NCBI RefSeq assembly: GCF_018320785.1
Contig: NC_054881.1
Coordinates: forward strand, 20,894,275-20,958,274
Length of the DNA: 64,000 nucleotides
Direction of reading: 5' to 3'
DNA from: Cheilinus undulatus
Lineage: Eukaryota; Chordata; Actinopteri; Labriformes; Labridae
Both the position numbers and the translations under genes were made by a program. Within the stretch, counting starts at the first letter, position 1, and every line of letters begins with the position of its first letter. Positions 9,880 through 21,849 of this stretch are shown piece by piece. The notes under the pieces were generated by a model, which was not told the DNA's origin, searched no databases, and saw nothing but the letters and a program-made list of their open reading frames with translations.

Positions 9880-12800
9880 TGAGCGCTACTTTATAAATAG
9901 GAACCAATCTTTATCTGGGCAGGTGTTCCGCCCGGAAGTAAAACAGTTTTTGACCGCTGAAGACACCGGCATAGTGAAATGTTTGTTCGTGTTGGATGAA
10001 TGTTAAATTACGATTGCTTAGTGCTCATAGGTGTTTTGGAGCAATAAATGCACAGATTATTGCATCGCAAGCTTTTGTCTCGGACTCTCTTCATCAGATG
10101 CGGTAAGGTTTGTCAGCGCGTCAGTTGGCTAAATCCCAGTGGAGCACCTCAGGGGCTTCAAGCATTGGCTTAGCCTCTAAACAACACATTTTAATTAAAA
10201 TCTGGATGCACAATTACAGACTGACTTTAATACATTTTATTTAATGTTTAAAAAGTTTCAGCTCTGTACACACAATCATGCAACACCAGTTCAATTTACA
10301 CACACAGATCTTGGTTATGAAAATGAAGTCAACTATTAATTCCTAATTCTTCAATAATAACACAACTAAATCCAATAACCTTTCTATTGCTCTGCTTCAA
10401 CAACAAAAATAAAAATCCCCAAACTTAATCAAATAAAAAAGAAACACAATGAAAACTTGGTTATGTTGGGCTAGAAATCTAAATAAGACCAAAGACAGAA
10501 GGGTGAAGTGCAGCCTGGGGAAGTGTGTGTTGAGAAGTTCTTCTTTTAATTTAATTTTGAGGAAAACATTTTAAACAAGAGGTTTTAGGGTGATTTGTTT
10601 ATGTTCAGACTCTCTTCAGTTTTCACTGGTTCCTGTCTAAATGGTATTTTGCCTTTGTCTGAAAAGAAGGAAACTATTTTTTGAACAAAAGACAAGATGT
10701 GACCTTTTGTTTCTCAAACATACTTTTTGTGTGGCAAGACTCTTGAAAGCAAGACTTAGAAAACTCTTTCAAGTTTTTGACCCTAAGCTCAGGTCATGTT
10801 AGTGCATAAAACTATTTTAAAAGCTGTCAAAGAGACTATATGACCCTTAATGTTTTTGATGTTTCCTCATATTAATACAGATTTCAGACTTTAGAACATG
10901 TTTGAGCTTCTTCAGTTTAAGGTATCTATAAAATGTCACTTCCTGCATGTTGGAAACTTCTTTTAACCTAACAAGTCTAGTAACAGGAGATACTTTGACT
11001 TTATTGTTTCCAAGTGTGTTATTTCCTGTTCACAGAGAAGGTTAGGCCTGTTCTGTTCAACTCTGTACACTGATTTATTGTCATCATAAATGACATGATG
11101 ACTCAAAGACAGCTCTGCTTCCTTGACTGAGGGGGATTATACTAACAACAACAAAACTGTGAGGCGTTGTTGAGTCATGCAAAAATCCCATATGTTTGTA
11201 TCCAAAAATACTTTTGAAAATGTTCTAATGGATGTGCACAACTTTTTGCGTAACAGCTAATAGCTGAGTTACCCACATGCAGCAGCAGGCTCCTGTCAAA
11301 TACTTAAAACTAGAGGCAGCCTTATTCAAAGAAAGAAAAAAAACAGTGCAGAGATGTGATTGCTTGCTGAAGTCTGGCATTGAGTAATGTTTCTGCCATG
11401 TTTCAGCTAATTTCTGCTTTTTTGACTTCCTTCACAGAGAACTGGGCAGGAGTGGTGCAACTTCCCTGAGCATGATACAAACCAAATCATTTTCTGTTTG
11501 AAACACAACCTCACATTTTGTTAACTACAGACAAACTTGACTTTGAGCTGAAATAGAAGATAAACAGAAAATTCCATTTTCACTAGAAAATAAATTTAAC
11601 ATTTTTTCTGCAAGGAAATAGTCACAATCGTCTTTAAATCTTTTTAAAGGTCGATTGAAGGCATTGGAGGATGATGCTTCGAGTTGTAGATGTTTTGACC
11701 AATGACTTTGTGCTCTGTGATTTGGGATTGGTTAGATCTGTGTTTATAACTGTTATATTTCATGTCTGTAACTCTGTTCATTGTGCTGCTGCCTTTCTTG
11801 GCCAGGACAATCTTGTAAAGGAGATTACTGATCTCAATGAGGTTTTCCTAATTCATTCTGCTATCGAGGGACAACAGAAGAGAAGAGTCAAGCTATTGAC
11901 GAAGTACCAGGCGCCTTTTGCTGGCTGAGCATAGCGGGTGAGAAGGAGTGTAGACCTGGATGAGGGATTCCAGGTTAACAGGAGCCATTTTAGTTACTGC
12001 TTTGTAAGCTATGATTAGAGTTTTGAATTTGATGCGAGCTGCATCATGGAAGCGAGTGTAGAGAGATGAAAAGAGGAGTGACATGAGCTGTCTGGGGTTG
12101 GTTGAAGACCAGACGTGCTGCTGCTGTCTGGATCATCTGCAGAGGTCTGAACGTGCATGCAGGGAAACATGCCAGTAATGAGTGGATTTTATTTACAAAC
12201 ACTTTAGTAATGCATTACTGCGGTTCAGACCTTTTCACATGATCTCTTGAACAGCTTTATTTCCCTGACTTACCTGGTGATGTCAGGAACCAGGCTATGT
12301 CACTGTCACCTTGACCAGGATCTCATCAACAGGCCCTGAATCTGACTGTTTCGGTTGTTTCGTTTCCTATAATCTGCACTCCCATTTTTGTAAACACTTC
12401 AAGTATTTCACCATTCTGTTTTCCCCCTGTCTAGAGATGAAGGTGATTCATATTTCATATTTTGTCGAGCTTGTAACTGCCTGGAAGTAAATATCAGCCT
12501 TATGTACCAATTTGTTTGTGGAGTTTTAGGCTAGATGTAATTAGATTAGTGTAAGTCTGTTCTAATTCATCCTCCTTCCATAAGTTATAAATTGTGTTCT
12601 TAGAAATAACGTTTTTTCAAACTTTAAAGTGTGTTTTAAGGGCTAAAGTTTTAGGTCTGAATAGTTCTTTTAGTATATTTTTGTGGGCTTCCCATGCAAC
12701 ACAGCACACCATTGATAGGAAAATAAATAATACCAACAGCCAATCTTTATCTTTTTAAAAGCGTAGGAAGCATTACTTTACATTAATTGATCCTGTCCAT

Positions 12801-15200
12801 CATTGTGCAGCACTATTTCTTTTATTTACTCTTACCATGGGGGAAGGAGAGTGCATGAACTATTTCAGAGAAAGAGAGGAAGATGCTCTGTTCTGGTGTA
12901 ACCCAGCCTACCTGTTAAGTGTGAAATGATGCATCTATAAATTACTTCCAGCACCCCTGTAATAAACATCCTTATTGTTTTAAATCTTTCTTTAGACTCA
13001 ACCACCATTGGATGTGCTGCAACACCTGCCTGTGCGTGCCAGCAAGTGGCTCTATGTGGTTCTTAAACTCCTGTCAGTAATACCGCAGGACATTTTTTGG
13101 AAAGTTTAACAGTAATGAATACTGGATACCATGCTCCATCTCTCCAGGTATCCTCCCAGCTGCCCCCTCCATGATGCACGTGGTCACCCCCAGAGTCTGG
13201 AACAGCCCACTGGGTCCTGGGCACCCAGTATACGGTGAGCTGGATCATTACTTGAGAGATCAGGCAACTCTTGAAATCACATAATGATCATTTCTTAGTG
13301 TGCATGAAAACATACTTACTTTAATACTGGAATTACTGTTTCAGAAAAGAGAAGCATACAAACCAACAAATAACCAAATGGGTTTACTTTTACTGGGGTA
13401 TCACTCCTTTTTTCAGCTCGACATACATCAATAGAAATGTCTTACAGGCAGGCCATTTCTTCTATTTTTTTAAATTTTATTGTTAAACTCATCAGTAATA
13501 TGAGTCTTTCCCATTTCATATACTTCCTCTAAAATTTTCAGCCAGTTTTTTGGTAAATCATACCCTAGATTTGCTTCATCCGTGCATCTTTTGACACATT
13601 TCCCAGTTTTGCAGTCAAGGAGGTTTTAATAGGACAGAAGTCATCAAATCCCGGACAAATTTGTGATTTGTATTCATGTTCAGGTGCGAGAGAAATGCAC
13701 CATTTGAGTCTTAATAGTGTCTCTGGAAATATCGATGTAATTTTAAGTCGTGTTGATTTGTTGACTAAAACTATAACTAATTATTGTTAACAACCTTTCT
13801 TTCCCTGTGAAAAACTAGGCTAAGACTAACCAAAAATTGATTTTTGATGACTAAAGCTGACTAAAAAAGTGAGTTTTGTTCTCGTAAAGATGACTAAAAC
13901 TTGAATCAAATGGAATTTAATTGTAGTCCCACATTCAAAATACATGATATTTCACCTCTGTGGGTAAATCTGTCAAAAAAACAAAGCATTTTTATCCCTT
14001 TTGCCTCTCAGCTTTAGAAAGCAGGGACCCCAGGGTTGGCAGGCTGCACAGAACACACTACCATCATTTGGTACCAGATTCAGGCAAGAGAATCGATGCT
14101 TGGACTTAAAGTTAAGCTTAAAATGTGACGACTTTTTATGGGCTAAAACAAGGCTAACATGTTTTTGAGTTTTTGTTGACTAAAACTAAAGGTACTGAAA
14201 GATTGATGGCATCTGGAAGTTTCCTTCTACATCTGTCAACAAGTCCAAGGCCTGAAATGTAAACACAGTGGCGCTGTGAGTTTCTGTTCCAAAGTCAAAG
14301 CTGGACCATTTGTTCTCCTGTAGTGTTAATGCTATGCCTTTATTTTGAATGTGTTCTGAATTTTTCTGCTATCATATCTATTGTCTTTAAAAAACAACAT
14401 GACCAGTGATGCAATAATCTCCTTAGCTTGCTAATCAATGAGGAAGACATTTCATGGACTGATGAACTTGTCAAATCACTCTTCCTTGTTTGTTATCAGT
14501 GACCATTTTACGTTCCAGTTATGAGAAAAGCTATTGTGTACATTTACAGCAGCTGCACCCAAAGACAAACTTACAGTTTCAAGGCACACTTGAATTTCTT
14601 GTCTTAAATTTTTCCTTATTGCTCTGCTGTTGTTCAGAAACTCTGCCCATTTTTTTATTTCCCTGAGGTAAATTTAATGAGGCACTGACTGGAACTCGTA
14701 AGTTTAATCTGACAAAAAAAAGCCAGAACTCATTTTAAAACTGGTAAACTCTTTTTTAAACATTGACTGCTCAGTATTCAATCACTATCACAATGAGGAG
14801 ATGTCAATACCTTCCTCTTTTTAAAGAAGACTCTAGATCTTCAGTTTCTGTGTGGTAATACTGAAGGTCAGGAGCCACAACATGTCAACATCAATAAACA
14901 AGTGAAAAAAAAGAACAAGAAAATGTCATAATTGTCTCATCCTTGAACTCTCAGTATTAAAGAGGTACAAAATATCTTGAATTTTCTTTAATGCTCCTTT
15001 AACCCATCAGAATATATTTCATATTTAAATGGCTTTTTACTGAAATAACAGGGGAAAAAATTAGCAATGATTACATTTTAATATTTGAGAGGTTACCAGC
15101 AATTCCTCATTGCGTTGGCATGTTGCTCAATGCTTTATCTACAGTACTCTAGATTACATTTTCCAGTGTGGTTGTTAATAACAAGTGATAAGAGTGAGGG
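9880..15200. other. Non-coding upstream region of copy B with old repeats
   Basis: No gene seen. At about 11,640-12,180 lies a common teleost interspersed sequence (motifs ttgaatttgatgcgagctgc and ggttggttgaagaccag). At about 13,115-13,235 is a piece also found near 32,925-33,025. At about 13,740-14,190 is a degenerate region rich in gactaaaact words. The rest is AT-rich unique-looking sequence. If the duplication model is right, this region also exists left of the window upstream of copy A. Confidence 0.6.
13115..13235 (-). repeat. Short interspersed repeat, related to 32,925-33,025
   Basis: Shares gctgccccctccatgatgca and ctgggcacccagta with the sequence near 32,930-33,010. On the minus strand both read YWVPR-QW with a following GG-rich stretch. 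The longer copy at 32.9 kb is joined to LINE-like coding sequence, so this is probably a short piece of the same element. Confidence 0.5.
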
Positions 15201-15212
15201 ATTTCCTTCAGC

Positions 15213-15384
15213 AGAAAGAGGAGGAAGAAGGAACTGTTTTTACTGACACTACCTTCACCTGGACACCCCTGTGGGCGAGGCCTCACGACCTCAGACAGAA
15301 TAAAAGGAGCAACGGGGTGAGACACAGCATCACTGACACCTGATCTCTGAAAGCATCTAAAATCTTCGCAGCCTTGACACACAG
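15213..15384 (+). promoter_or_regulatory. Promoter and 5' UTR exon of peroxidase copy B
   Basis: TATA-like taaaagg at 15,301-15,307 lies about 25-30 bp before the likely start site (about 15,330). A non-coding first exon ends at the donor CACAG|GTAACA (15,384/15,385). Upstream, gaggaggaagaaggaact (from 15,220) has the GAGGAA core bound by PU.1/ETS factors in myeloid promoters. PU.1 use is an inference from the motif and gene class. The matching promoter of copy A is off-window. Confidence 0.55.
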
Positions 15385-15494
15385 GTAACAAGATAATTTG
15401 ATATTTTTATGTTATATGGTCCTTAAAGATGTATATTTATGTCAGTCTTTTTGCACTTGGTTCATCTTTTTACATCTCTTTTTTTGTTTTAGAG

Positions 15495-18400
15495 ATGCAT
15501 CTCTCTGTTCTCTTTGTGCTGGGCGTCTCCCTGGTGCACATTCACTCCAAACCAGCAGGTACATCTTTAGGAACAATTTTCATGTTTATCTAAATTTGTG
15601 CCAGATTGTTTCACAGCACTGGCCTGGTTTATTCTGTCACATTTATGGAGTGTTTATCCTTTTTTGCAGGACAATATTTCAGCAGTAGTCTGGTTCAGCA
15701 GTGTTTTGAGGATGCAAAGACATTGGTGGATAATGCATACAAGTACTCCAGAGAAGAGTGAGTTTGTCTTATGTATGTTTGTGTTTGAAAGATGGACAAA
15801 TGCATTGAAGGATAGTTTTCCTTAGAGATTCCTTAATATGAAAGTCAGAGTATATCTGTGAGTTTTGTAAAGAAAGACAGTGATTTGTATTGTATGCAGC
15901 ATAAAATATGAATTCAAAATTAGAAATCAGGAGATTCTGTTACAATATGAACACAACTTAGCAAAGAATAAAAGGAGAATATTCAGGGTAGAAATGTACT
16001 AAAATGTTGTCATTTATTAATGTAAATCTGTAGCTTACTGGTTGAAAGAGAAATTTCAAATACTTTCTGTTTTTTAATTGTGTGTCTTTTTCTCCTTCAG
16101 GAGTCTGAGACGAGTCCGCAAGGAAATTGTGCGTCCCCACGATGCCCTCCGCCTCCTCAAGCAGCCTCGCGCTGGCACTCGAATGGCTGTGAGATCTGCA
16201 GACTACATGGCACAGACCCTCCGTCTGCTGCACGAGAGGTCGCCACACATTCATAAACGCTCCCTCAACGCAACAGGTAAGACACGCAGCAACCAAACAA
16301 AGACAACGCAGACAACCACAGTCATTATTAAGTTTTTTTGTGACAACCTTTCCCCATTCTTGGTTCAGGCTCAGAGGTGTAGGGTTTCTGGTGTCACGAT
16401 GTGCTCAATGCAATCACTTCAAAGTAATGTTAAGAACTAGACAAAAAAAGTTGTCAGACATGCGTGTGCATTGTTAGTCCTTGAAAAATGTCTTTTGTGT
16501 TTTTTTGTAGATTTGCTCACAGAAGAAGACCTGACGAAGCTTTCTGAAATAACCGGATGTGCAGCTCGGGTCACTTTTCCAGAGTGTCGCACCACACCAA
16601 ACATTAACAAATATCGCACAGCCACCAGCGTCTGCAACAACGTGTAAGAGAAAGAGATATTTTTATCTTAATAGAATTGCTCCTGTATTCTAACTTCTAT
16701 AAAGCTATTTGATATATGAAACACTTTAATTTTTTTACATACCTCAAGTTTAAAGTACATTTTAGTGCTACACATCATCTACACTATCAACTTTTTGTCT
16801 CGTAGCCTTTCAAAACAGCAATGTGTTGTATATATGTAGAGAGAAAATGTATGTATAGTTTCCCAAGCTGAAATTGGGGTTTGATTTTATGCACAAGGCT
16901 CTGTGACATGAACGGTTGCATGAAACTAGAGGAAATGCTTGTGAAACATCTTAGGCCATCCACTGCAGGTATTGAGTACACTTTCCTTGTTTCTCAAGCT
17001 GCATTTCTAAACTTTGTCATCTCTTACTTGCTTTTAGGAAAAACCCTCGCTGGGGAGCTTCCAACACCCCCTTCAACCGCTGGCTTCCTGCTGAATATGA
17101 TGATGGCATCTCCGAACCGAAGGCCTGGAACCCAAACAGAACCTTCAACAACTTCATGCTCCCACTGGTACGGCCCAGAAATCCCACACATTTGCTTTAG
17201 CTAACATAATTATTCAAAATTAAAACATTTCTTTCCTTTCTTCAGGTGCGACAGGTGTCAAATAACATCCTAGCCACAACAGATGCCGGTGTGGTCAGTG
17301 ATGGAGAATTCTCTCACATGGTGACCTTGTTTGGGCAGTGGAACGACCACGATGTCACCTTCACACCATTCTCCCCAAGCATCGTCTCCTTCAGCAACGG
17401 GATCGACTGTGAAGAAAGCTGCGAGAAAACTGAGCCATGCATCCCCATCCCGGTTGGTGTGACAGATCAAATCTCAATATATTGTGTTGCTTTCCTCTAA
17501 AGATTATACCTGTAACCTTTGACTCACTGCAATGTACAGATCCCTCCTGGTGACCCCCGCCTGCCCACCGGTCCAGAAAGCTGTTTCCCTTCCTTCCGAT
17601 CCGCCCCAGTTTGTGGAACAGGATTCTCGGCATACAACTTTGGTGGAGAACCTGAAAAGAGGGAGCAGATCAACGCTCTGACAGCCTTCCTGGATCTCGG
17701 CCAGGTGTACGGCTCTGAGGAGAGTCTCGCCTTGAATCTTCGCAACCTGAGCAGTGATGATGGCCTGCTGCGCGTGAACACAGAGTTCAGAGATAATGGG
17801 CGTGAGCTGCTGCCATTCCACTCGATGGAAATGAACATGTGCGCCACTCGCAAAAGAGTCACCAATGACTCCAACGCCAGAGAGGTGCCCTGTTTTATTG
17901 CAGGTAAAGCATCATGCAACTGCACTCAGTTATAAAGAGTTATAGATGTGTTCAATGCTTCTTAGACCAGTATTAAGCAGTCAGAGTACTAATAAGAATT
18001 TTGAGTGCCTAAATAAAAAAAAAACAATTGAAAAAACTATAATGAAATGACCTGGTATGTTATAAAGAATCACTTATATCTGGCTTATAATCTTTAGATA
18101 TAGTCAGTTTGAAGGGTATTTTTGTATTTGTGATGGGTCAGGGCTCATGTTTTGGTTCATGTAGTTGCACAATGAATATGTCAGAGAGGAGATAAAAGGC
18201 AATCTTAAACACAGAATTGATGCTGAAGATGTGAATCAGAAACAGAAATGATCTTTGATCAACTGTTTAAATCTGCCTGTTAGGTGACGTCCGTGTTGAT
18301 GAGAACATTGCTCTGACTTCCCTTCACACACTGTTCATGCGAGAGCATAACCGCCTGGCTCGTCAGCTGAAGAGATTAAACCCACACTGGGACAGCGAGA

Positions 18401-21400
18401 CCCTCTACCAAGAGGCCCGCAAGATCATGGGTGCCTACACACAGGTAGGTACTCCTGAGAGTCATTATTTGCCTGAGGGTGTCATACACCCTTCTGTCTT
18501 TGACTGAGGATACCAAGGTCTTTCTCTCTCTCAGGTGTTTGTGTTCAGGGACTACCTGCCTCACATTGTAGGTGGCCAAGCAATGCGCACTCTGCTGGGT
18601 CGCTACCCCGGCTACGATCCCAATGTTGACCCCAGCATTGCCAACGTCTTTGCAACAGCAGCTTACCGCTTTGCCCACCTGGCCATCCAGCCACTTCTGT
18701 CTCGTCTTGATGCAAATTACAGGGAGCACCCTCAGTTCCCCAGCGTCCCCCTGTTTGAAGCCTTCTTCACCCCCTGGAGAGTTATCTTTGAGGGTGAGTT
18801 ATCCAGAGAAAAGTTTCCAAGTCATTACTGTAAATTGTCACCCTAATTTTATTTCCTGTCTTTACCTCCAGGTGGTATTGACCCCCTGCTCCGTGGTTTG
18901 GTTGGCCGCCCTGCTAAACTGAACACTCAGGATCACATGATGGTGGACGCCCTAAGAGAAAGGTTGTTCCAGTTTGTGCAGCATCTGGCTCTGGACCTGG
19001 GCTCTCTCAACATGGAAAGAGGACGTGACCATGGCCTGCCTGGTATCTCTCGCTCTCTCTGAGTGCTCTGCTTTTTGAATTTTGAATTTTAAAGCTCTTC
19101 TTTCAGTCCTCAACCACGCTGCTTTTTCTTTTCTTTTTTTTTTTAACTCTTGAAGGCTACAATGCGTGGCGCCGATTCTGTGGCCTGTCTGCACCCAGAA
19201 ACCAGGCGCAGCTTGCTCAGGTCCTGAACAACACTGACCTGGCCAGAAGGCTGCTGCAGCTCTATGGTACACCTGAAAACATTGATATCTGGCTGGGTGG
19301 AGTGGCAGAGCCGTTTGTGGAGGGTGGCCGTGTTGGACCTCTGTTTGCCTGCCTCATTGCACAACAGTTCAAGAGGATCCGCCAAGGTGACAGGTTAGTA
19401 TACATGTATTGGAAACATGGTCTTTGAAGCACTGGTCAACTGACTTTGACTAGTTCTGCCCAATACAACATCATGCTGTAAAATAAAATTCAGTTCTGTT
19501 CAAAAAGTGAACACATTTTGACTGAGGTGTTAAATAAATGCTAGCTGCACACTAAAACACAACCTCAAAAATGAATGCATTTCTAATAAAGCCTCACTAT
19601 GTTTTCTTTGTCCTTGCTCCTCTTGTTTGAATCAGACTTTGGTACGAGAATCCCGGCGTTTTCACCGCACGTCAGAGATCAGCTCTGTCCAGGGCTTCAT
19701 TATCAAGGATTATTTGTGACAACACTGGAATCACATCCATTACCCAGGACCCGTTCAGTGTGATTACACGCAGGAACCGACTTGTTAGCTGTTCCAACAT
19801 TACGAGACTGGACCTGTCGGCCTGGAGGGAGAGGTGTTCAGGTGAAACAGCACAGCACCAGACTCTTTGACCTCAGGGCAGGGGGGGCGGCACCATTTTC
19901 ACAATCATTTGTCACCCACTGTTTAACCTCGTGTGTTTTATTTCTTCTCTAACCCACTTGTACGGAAACCGTTCTTCATGTGTGGTGTTTAATCTTGCAG
20001 ACTCGGGTGGTAGCTGTAATGAAGTCAGTGCAACAAAGGTCGGTTTTAAATACTAACAGTAGTTTCACATTTTAAGAGCACAATGTAGCCACACTTTCTG
20101 AAAAAAAGTGCACATTTAAATCACGAAACACCCTTTGAACTTAACATTTTGTAACCCCGGTGAAAGTGGTGTTGTAAAACAAGAACATTGTTGGAAAAAC
20201 TTATTTGTACAGGTTTTAACTTGACCTTTTCTAAATGAACAGACTGTGATGGACTCGGAATCCGCGGACCAAGAGGACCAAGAGGTCCTCCAGGCCCTCG
20301 AGGACAACGAGGTACTTATTTCAAAGATTGCTTTCATACCTCTTTATTCATTTTCTACTGTATCTTCTCAAATGCTCACTGTTTTTAACAATATTCTGCT
20401 TTAGTATATCCTGATACCATAACACGTTCCTGACACTGAGATATTCTGTAATATGTTTTTAGTGAGGCACTCCTCACTTACTACTTATGAAGGAGCCTGA
20501 GCTTAATACTGATGTGTCTACCTGAGCTAAAAAAAAAGAATCTAATTCTAAAGTCAGTCCCCCGACTATGGAAGAGGATTAGGGCCACTGAGACCATTTT
20601 TTTTTAAACTCGTGAGAAAAAAGGCAGAGTTTTGACTCCTGAAAAAAGTCAGAATTCTGATATTAAAGCCAGAATTCAAACTTTAATCTCAGAATTCTGA
20701 CTTTAAACTCAGGAAAAAGTCAGAATTCTAAGGAAAAAAGTCAGAATTCTAAGATTAAAGTCCAAATCCTGAGAAAAAAGTCAGAATTCTGCCTTCAATC
20801 TCAGAATTCTGACGTTTTCCCACAAGTAAAAAAAATTGCATCTCAATTTTTTTTTTCAGTGGCCTTAATCCTCTTCCTTACCCCTAAACTCTATCTAAAG
20901 ATAGATTATTTCTATTATATTTAATTTTGGTGCCCACTATCACTGCTGTTAGGTAGGTGTCAGTAGCAGTAATATGTTATGATACACTTTGTTGTCCCCT
21001 TGGGGAAATTTGTCTGCATATTATAACATATAAGAACAATAGCGTCAACAATCCACATGTACACAGTGTTGCACATGCCAGTGAAAGATGCAACCAATAA
21101 ATGAAGTGTATTACAAGGACTTGTATGGTAAGATTTTCATAGAAATGAAACATGGTGATAATTACAATGAGTAAAAGATAAAATACAGATGAAATATAAA
21201 ACAGTAAAGTATAGAAAACAGAGATCACCATGATGTTGTCGCAGCATGCTTCATAAACATCAAAGTTCTTGACAAGTGAAACATTGAAATGTTTATGATA
21301 AAAGCTGATCCAAAGACAATAATGTGAGACCATAATGTCAGTCGAAACCATATACCATGATTTTAAGCAGAATGTTTAATGAATCTGAACTTGTGTATCT

Positions 21401-21849
21401 CTGCAGGTCCAGTAGGACCCCCAGGGCCCAGAGGTCCCCCTGGACCAACATCACTCAACCTTAATGCTTCACAGCCAAAATCTGCCTTCTCTGTTCTCCT
21501 GGGCAAGTACATCTCCACCTCAGACAGAATCATCCATTTCCATCAAATCATCTACAACGAACAGAACCATTACAGCCCAGAGTCTGGTATGTTTACATGT
21601 GTCATCCCGGTGTCTACCAGTTCAGCTTTGTCTGCATATCCTACAACGGCGTAGTGAGCATGGACCTGTGGCGTAACAACAGGGTGGTACTGAACAGTTA
21701 CCACACTTATCAGGAGGTCGCCATTTGGCATCAGGGGACACGGTGATGCTGTTGAAGGCGGAGACAGAGTGTGGGTGGAGGCCATAGATGGGAGCAGCAG
21801 CTTGAGCAGCAAAAGCTACCTGTCTGGACACCTGGTCTTCACTGTGTGA
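15495..21849 (+). CDS. Myeloid-type heme peroxidase with collagen-C1q tail, copy B
   Basis: Secreted or granule peroxidase (EPX/MPO/LPO family) that would oxidise halides or thiocyanate with H2O2. Exons: 15495-15558, 15670-15757, 16101-16276, 16511-16643, 17038-17167, 17246-17452, 17540-17903, 18284-18444, 18535-18793, 18872-19042, 19156-19393, 19636-19841, then either 20001-20056 or 20243-20311 plus 21407-21849. All phases agree. Signal peptide [18 protein letters not shown]. Active site: Gln228, heme-ester Asp231, distal His232, Ca ligand Asp233, Arg391, heme-ester Glu394, proximal His489. Asn395 replaces the MPO Met that forms the sulfonium bond, so it is EPX/LPO-like. Gly320 stands where MPO has a Ca-binding Ser. 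The core to 19,841 is open; the plain form would be 750 aa and the C1q form about 903. The C1q exon as written has three single-base losses. Exact orthology (mpx or epx) is not settled. Confidence 0.9.
20001..20056 (+). CDS. Alternative terminal exon of peroxidase copy B
   Basis: Acceptor ttgcag precedes 20,001. Joined in phase 1 to the last peroxidase exon it reads [18 protein letters not shown] and stops at TAA 20,054-20,056, giving a peroxidase without collagen or C1q. A donor (AAG|GTCGGT) exists at 20,038/20,039. Using it makes a 38-nt exon that would throw the collagen exon out of frame, so the exon works best as a terminal exon. A weaker donor GTAATG after 20,015 would give an in-frame 15-nt cassette instead. 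Copy A has the same exon at 3,869-3,924. Confidence 0.5.
20243..20311 (+). CDS. Collagen-like exon, copy B
   Basis: A 69-nt exon, phase 1 on both sides, reading [15 protein letters not shown] then PPGPRGQRG. With the start of the C1q exon it makes 11 unbroken Gly-X-Y triplets. It splices in frame straight from the peroxidase exon ending at 19,841, skipping 20,001-20,056. Short collagen stalks of this kind trimerise C1q heads in the C1q/TNF superfamily. Confidence 0.8.
20570..20877. repeat. Foldback element with tcagaattctga array, copy B intron
   Basis: Partner of 4,440-4,726: the same inverted ends and inner palindromic units, but somewhat longer and with a different unit count. The difference shows the array has changed since the tandem duplication. 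Confidence 0.65.
20981..21351 (-). repeat. Possible Rex1/L2-like LINE 3' end, copy B intron
   Basis: Duplicate of 4,830-5,200, with the same ccccaaggggacaac end motif on the minus strand. Confidence 0.4.
21407..21849 (+). pseudogene. C1q domain exon, copy B (frame broken as written)
   Basis: Same exon as 5,256-5,701 but three bases shorter. One C is missing from cccc near 21,608, one G from ggg near 21,714 and one G from ggg near 21,762. The net change is -3, but a stop (TAG, to 21,654) falls inside the shifted stretch, so the product would end after about 60% of the C1q domain. All three losses are in homopolymer runs, as expected of long-read consensus errors. True decay cannot be excluded. 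Confidence 0.75.

Noticed and set aside
9870-9905. CCAAT and TATA-like words read as a plus-strand promoter for a gene after 9.9 kb
   Set aside because: The spacing between ccaat and tataaata is only about 15 bp, and no coding exon or splice structure follows for 5 kb.
20977-21351. Long minus-strand open frame in the intron (also 4,826-5,200)
   Set aside because: AT-rich composition without domain or splice context; it overlaps a probable LINE 3' end and is present only because it was duplicated with the gene.
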